In this document: positions 59,768 to 64,000 of the stretch, in pieces
How the letters are laid out: each line of letters starts with the position of its first letter
Numbering within the stretch: position 1 is the first letter of the stretch
From: Liolophura sinensis
Lineage: Eukaryota > Mollusca > Polyplacophora > Chitonida > Chitonidae
Assembly (NCBI RefSeq): GCF_032854445.1
Contig: NW_027017968.1
Coordinates: 186,001-250,000 of the forward strand
DNA: 64,000 nt
Direction: 5' to 3'
Made by a program: the position numbers and the translations under genes
Notes under the pieces: model-generated
What the model was told of the DNA's origin: nothing
The model's database searches: none
The model's input: the letters and a program-made list of their open reading frames with translations, nothing else

Positions 59768-62700
59768 ACTGGAACAGTTTTTCCACTTTTTGCATTTTTA
59801 CCTAGTATTTTTGTTAATTGAAATCGGCTACACTGTACTCTGTACAATCGCGACTGGTCATTACTATATTCAACTTTTGACTATAAGTTATGTGCCCTTC
59901 GGTAGCCCAGAAGATCTGAAATCTTTCGGCTAAGCCCATTTAACTCACCCAGCAATTGCCTTACTTCTAAGTGCAAGGCAATCTCAATGTCTTTATCTAC
60001 GTGTAGAAAAACACACCATTTGTACGTGAAAACACAAGGTACTTGATACAGTCTGCTGTAAACAGTACAACTGAACACTGACCCACTTCAGTAAGGTGCC
60101 AAAGATGCGGAATTGAGCCAGGCATCGGCAGCTGTTGAAAAATTGCAAATTTCCCCTGGTTTCCATGGAGTAAGAGCCGTTGCTGGGCACGTGATTATGA
60201 CATAAATGATCATTCAATTGTCGCTACAGCCAAAAGTATTGGTCGGAGAGCAACGCGGTTTACACCATTCGATTTCTCGTCACAAAATACGTCGGATTAG
60301 CCTCTTACCAGCAGCACTGGAACAGTGTTTCCACTTTTGCATTTTTACCTGGTCTTTTTGTTAATTGAAATCGGCTACACTGTACTCTGTACAATCGCGA
60401 CTGGTCATTACTTATATCAACTTTTGACTATAAGTTATGTGCCCTTCAGGTAGCCCAGAAGACCTGAAATCTTTGGGCTAAAGCCCATTTAACTCACCCA
60501 GCAATTGTCTTACTTCTAAGTGCAAGACAATCTCAATGTCTTTATCTACGTGTAGAAAAACCACACCATTTGTACGTGATAAACACAAGATACTTGATAC
60601 AGTCTGCTGTAAAAAGTACAACTGAACACTGACCCACTTCAGTAAGGTGCCAAAAGATGCGGATTGAGCCAGCATCGGCAGCTGTTGAAAAATTGCAAAT
60701 TTCCCTGGTTTCCCATGGAGTAAGAGCCGTTGCTGGGCACGTGATTATGACATAAATGATCATTCAATTGTCACTACAGCCAAAAGTATTGGTCGGAGAG
60801 CAGCGCGGTTTGCACCATTCGATTTCTCGTCACAAAATACGTCGGATTAGCCTCTTACCAGCAGCACTGAACAGTGTTTCCACTTTGCATTTTTACCTGG
60901 TCTTTTTGTTAATTGAAATCGGCTACACTGTACTCTGTACAATCGCGACTGGTCCATTACTATATTCAACTTTTGTCTATAAGTTATGTGCCCTTCGGTA
61001 GCCAAGAAGACGTCAAATCTTTGGGCCAAGCCCATTTAACTCACCCAGCAATTGTCTTACTTCTAAGTCCAAGACAATCTCAATGTCTTTATCTACGTGT
61101 AGAAAAACCACACCATTTGTACATGAAAAACACAAGGCACTTGATACAGTCTGCTGTAAAAAGTACAACTGACCACAGACCCACATGAATAAGGTGCCAA
61201 AAGATGCGGAATTGAGCCAGGCATCGGCAGCTGTTGAAAATTGCAAATTTCCCTTGTTTCCATGGAGTAAGAGCCGTTGCTGGGCACGTGATTATGACAT
61301 AAATGATCATTCAATTGTCGCTACAGCCAAAAGTATTGGTCGGAGAGCAACGCGGTTTGCACCATTCGATTTCTCGTCACAAAATACGTCGGATTAGCCT
61401 CTTACCAGCAGCACTGGAACAGTTTTTCCACTTTTGCATTTTTACCTAGTATTTTTGTTAATTGAAATCGGCTACACTGTACTCTGTACAATCGCGACTG
61501 GTCATTACTATATTCAACTTTTGACTATAAGTTATGTGCCCTTCGGTAGCCAGAAGATCTGAAATCTTTCGGCTAAGCCCATTTAACTCACCCAGCAATT
61601 GCCTTACTTCTAAGTGCAAGCAATCTCAATGTCTTTATCTACGTGTAGAAAAAACCACACCATTTGTACGTGAAAAACACAAGGTACTTGATACAGTCTG
61701 CTGTAAAAAGTACAACTGAACACTGACCCACTTCAGTAAGGTGCCAAAAGATGCGGAATTGAGCCAGGCATCGGCAGCTGTTGAAAAATTGCAAATTTCC
61801 CTGGTTTCCATGGAGTAAGAGCCGTTGCTGGGCACGTGATTATGACATAAATGATCATTCAATTGTCGCTACAGCCAAAAGTATTGGTCGGAGAGCAACG
61901 CGGTTTACACCATTCGATTTCTCGTCACAAAATACGTCGGATTAGCCTCTTACCAGCAGCACTGGAACAGTGTTTCCACTTTTGCATTTTTACCTGGTCT
62001 TTTTGTTAATTCAAATCGGCTACACTGTACTCTGTACAAATCGCGACTGGTCATTACTATATTCAACTTTTGTCTATAAGTTATGTGCCCTTCGGTAGCC
62101 AAGAGGACGTCAAATCTTTGGGCCAAGCCCATTTAACTCACCCAGCAATTGTCTTACTTCTAAGTCCAAGACAATCTCAATGTCTTTATCTACGTGTAGA
62201 AAAAACCACACCATTTGTACATGAAAAAACACAGGTACTTGATACAGTCTGCTGTAAAAAGTACAACTGACCACAGACCCACATGAATAAGTGCCAAAAG
62301 ATGCGGAATTGAGCAGGCATCGGCAGTGTTGAAAAATTGCAAATTTCCCTGGTTTCCATGGAGTAAGAGCCGTTGCTGGGCACGTGATTATGACATAAAT
62401 GATCATTCAATTGTCACTACAGCCAAAAGTATTGGTCGGAGAGCAACGCGGTTTACACCATTCGATTTCTCGTCACAAAATACGTCGGATTAGCCCTCTT
62501 ACCAGCAGCACTAGAACAATTTTTCCACTTTTGCATTTTTGCCTGGTCTTTTTGTTTATTGAAATCGGCTACACTGTACTCTGTACAATCGCGACTGGTC
62601 ATTACTATATTCAACTTTTGACTATAAGTTATGTACCCTTCGGTAGCCCAGAAGACCTGAAATCTTTGGGGCTAAGCCCATTTAACTCACCCAGCAATTG

Positions 62701-64000
62701 CCTTACTTCTAAGTGCAAGACAATCTCAATGTCTTTATCTACGTGTAGAAAAACCACACCATTTGTACATGAAAAACACAAGGTACTTGATACAGTCTGC
62801 TGTAAAAAGTACAACATCGGCAGCTGTTGAAAAATTGCAAATTTCCCTGGTTTCCATGGAGTAAGAGCCGTTGCTGGGCACGTGATTATGACATAAATGA
62901 TCATTCAATTGTCGCTACAGCCAAAAGTATTGGTCGGAGAGCAACGCGGTTTACACCATTCGATTTCTCGTCACAAAATACGTCGGATTAGCCTCTTACC
63001 AGCAGCACTGGAACAGTGTTTCCACTTTTGCATTTTTACCTGGTCTTTTTGTTAATTGAAATCGGCTACACTGTACTCTGTACAATCGCGACTGGTCATT
63101 ACTATATTCAACTTTTGTCTATAAGTTATGTGCCCTTCGGTAGCCAAGAAGACGTCAAATCTTTGGGCCAAGCCCATTTAACTCACCCAGCAATTGTCTT
63201 ACTTCTAAGTCCAAGACAATCTCAATGTCTTTATCTACGTGTAGAAAAACCACACCATTTGTACATGAAAAAACACAAGGTACTTGATACAGTCTGCTGT
63301 CAAAAGTACAACTGAACACTGACCCACTTCAGTAAGGTGCCAAAAGATGCGGAATTGAGCCAGGCATCGGCAGCTGTTGAAAAATTGCAAATTTCCCTGG
63401 TTTCCATGGAGTAAGAGCCGTTGCTGGGCACGTGATTATGACATAAATGATCATTCAATTGTCACTACAGCCAAAAGTATTGGTCGGAGAGCAACGAGGT
63501 TTGCACCATTCGATTTCTCGTCACAAAATACGTCGGATTAGCCTCTTACCAGCAGCACTGGAACAGTGTTTCCACTTTTGCATTTTTACCTGGTCTTTTT
63601 GTTAATTGAAATCGGCTACACTGTACTCTGTACAATCGCGACTGGTCATTACTATATTCAACTTTTGTCTATAAGTTATGTGCCCTTCGGTAGCCCAGAA
63701 GACCTGAAATCTTTGGGCCAAGCCCATTTAACTCACCCAGCAATTGTCTTACTTCTAAGTGCAAGACAATCTCAATGTCTTTATCTACGTGTAGAAAAAC
63801 CACACCATTTGTACATGAAAAAACACAAGGTACTTGATACAGTCTGCTGTAAAAAGTACAACTGACCACAGACCCACATGAATAAGGTGCCAAAAGATGC
63901 GGAATTGAGCCAGGCATCGGCAGCTGTTGAAAAATTGCAAATTTCCCTGGTTTCCATGAGTAAGAGCCGTTGCTGGGCACGTGATTATGACATAAATGAT
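59768..64000. repeat. X/P-rich tail, monomers 110-117
   Basis: Starts at 59768 (P), 60316 (X start with W-like remainder), 60866 (X), 61413 (P), 61961 (X), 62510, 63007 (X) and 63557 (CAGTGTTTCC start, partial). X and P at 59224 and 59768 recur at 60866 and 61413 at an offset of about 1645 bp, sharing CCCTTGTTTCC in X and GGTTTACACC at the end of P. The array continues past the window: the last monomer stops after 444 of 549 bases with no degeneration that would suggest an edge. Confidence 0.7.
62510..63006. repeat. Internally deleted monomer, 497 bp
   Basis: GTACAAC at 62810-62815 is joined directly to ATCGGCAGC, removing about 53 bp that normally run from the variable cassette to the CCAGGC before the CAGCTG site. 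A single C is shared by both edges, consistent with end joining or slippage. One extra G near 62670 makes the net change 52 bp. The 30-nt dyad is kept. Confidence 0.85.

Larger units (their letters stand above)
1..64000. repeat. Satellite DNA array, 549-bp monomer, 116 full copies plus one partial
   Basis: The same sequence recurs head to tail from the first to the last base. I set the monomer start at the A of ACTGGAACA (or ACTGCAACA), which falls at 1, 550, 1099, 1648, 2197, 2746 and so on. The modal spacing is exactly 549 bp. All copies have the same orientation. The larger departures in length are 553 bp at 6589, 541 bp at 23614, 554 bp at 40072, 556 bp at 49338, 477 bp at 45565 and 497 bp at 62510. 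No stretch of non-satellite sequence is present. A single-monomer array of this size is characteristic of eukaryotic pericentromeric, centromeric or other heterochromatic satellite. I do not recognise the family. Species and chromosomal position cannot be read from this sequence. Confidence 0.98.

Noticed and set aside
1-64000. CRISPR array, ribosomal spacer array or bacterial repeat
   Set aside because: The 549-bp head-to-tail monomer has no short repeat/spacer alternation and no rRNA segment, and there are no prokaryotic genes anywhere.
1-64000. Honeybee AvaI satellite, recalled as about 547 bp
   Set aside because: The length is similar, but an AvaI site (CYCGRG) is seen only in the three copies with CTCGGG or CCCGGG (near 31127, 34420 and 44308) and not in the standard monomer, so length alone does not support identity.

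Overview
The whole 64 kb window is one uninterrupted tandem array of a single satellite repeat. The monomer is 549 bp. I located every monomer boundary by eye: 116 complete monomers start at base 1 and run to base 63556, and a 117th is cut by the window end (63557-64000). No unique sequence, transposon insertion, RNA gene or credible protein gene interrupts the array, so this is eukaryotic satellite (heterochromatin-type) DNA. I cannot name the species. The monomer is about 43% GC by hand count. Monomer 1 has 21 CpGs against roughly 25 expected from its base composition, so CpG is not strongly depleted; this would suit a genome, or a satellite, with little CpG methylation.

The monomers are not all alike. 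They fall into recognisable types defined by linked single-base variants, and the types recur in order, giving a higher-order repeat (HOR) structure. I use private labels. Left types are A, B, C, D/D2, E, F, G, H, I and J; right types are P, Q, R, S, T, U, V, W and X. Layout: 1-3294, mixed A-D types; 3295-8239, a complete nine-monomer unit (D2 C A E F G H I J); 8240-11534 and 11535-14828, two copies of that unit shortened to six monomers, each through one hybrid monomer; 14829-24704, reshuffled A-D types including C-A alternation; 24705-27992, transition to right-hand types; 27993-35129, a six-monomer register; 35130-42272, three-monomer duplications; 42273-50440, mixed right types; 50441-54830 and 54831-59767, an eight- and a nine-monomer copy of a second unit (P Q R S T U V W X); 59768-64000, X/P-rich tail.

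The best-supported story is satellite evolution by unequal exchange and conversion. Several hybrid monomers have junctions that can be placed within about 20-100 bp, and each explains the loss of a whole number of monomers. The monomer also carries an unusual density of perfect short inverted repeats, the most notable a 30-nt hairpin-capable dyad. One-base indels are concentrated in 15.9-28.0 kb and 48.2-63.6 kb and look more like unpolished long-read sequence than biology. Antiparallel open frames of about 97 and 112 codons recur in many monomers, but I do not regard them as genes.
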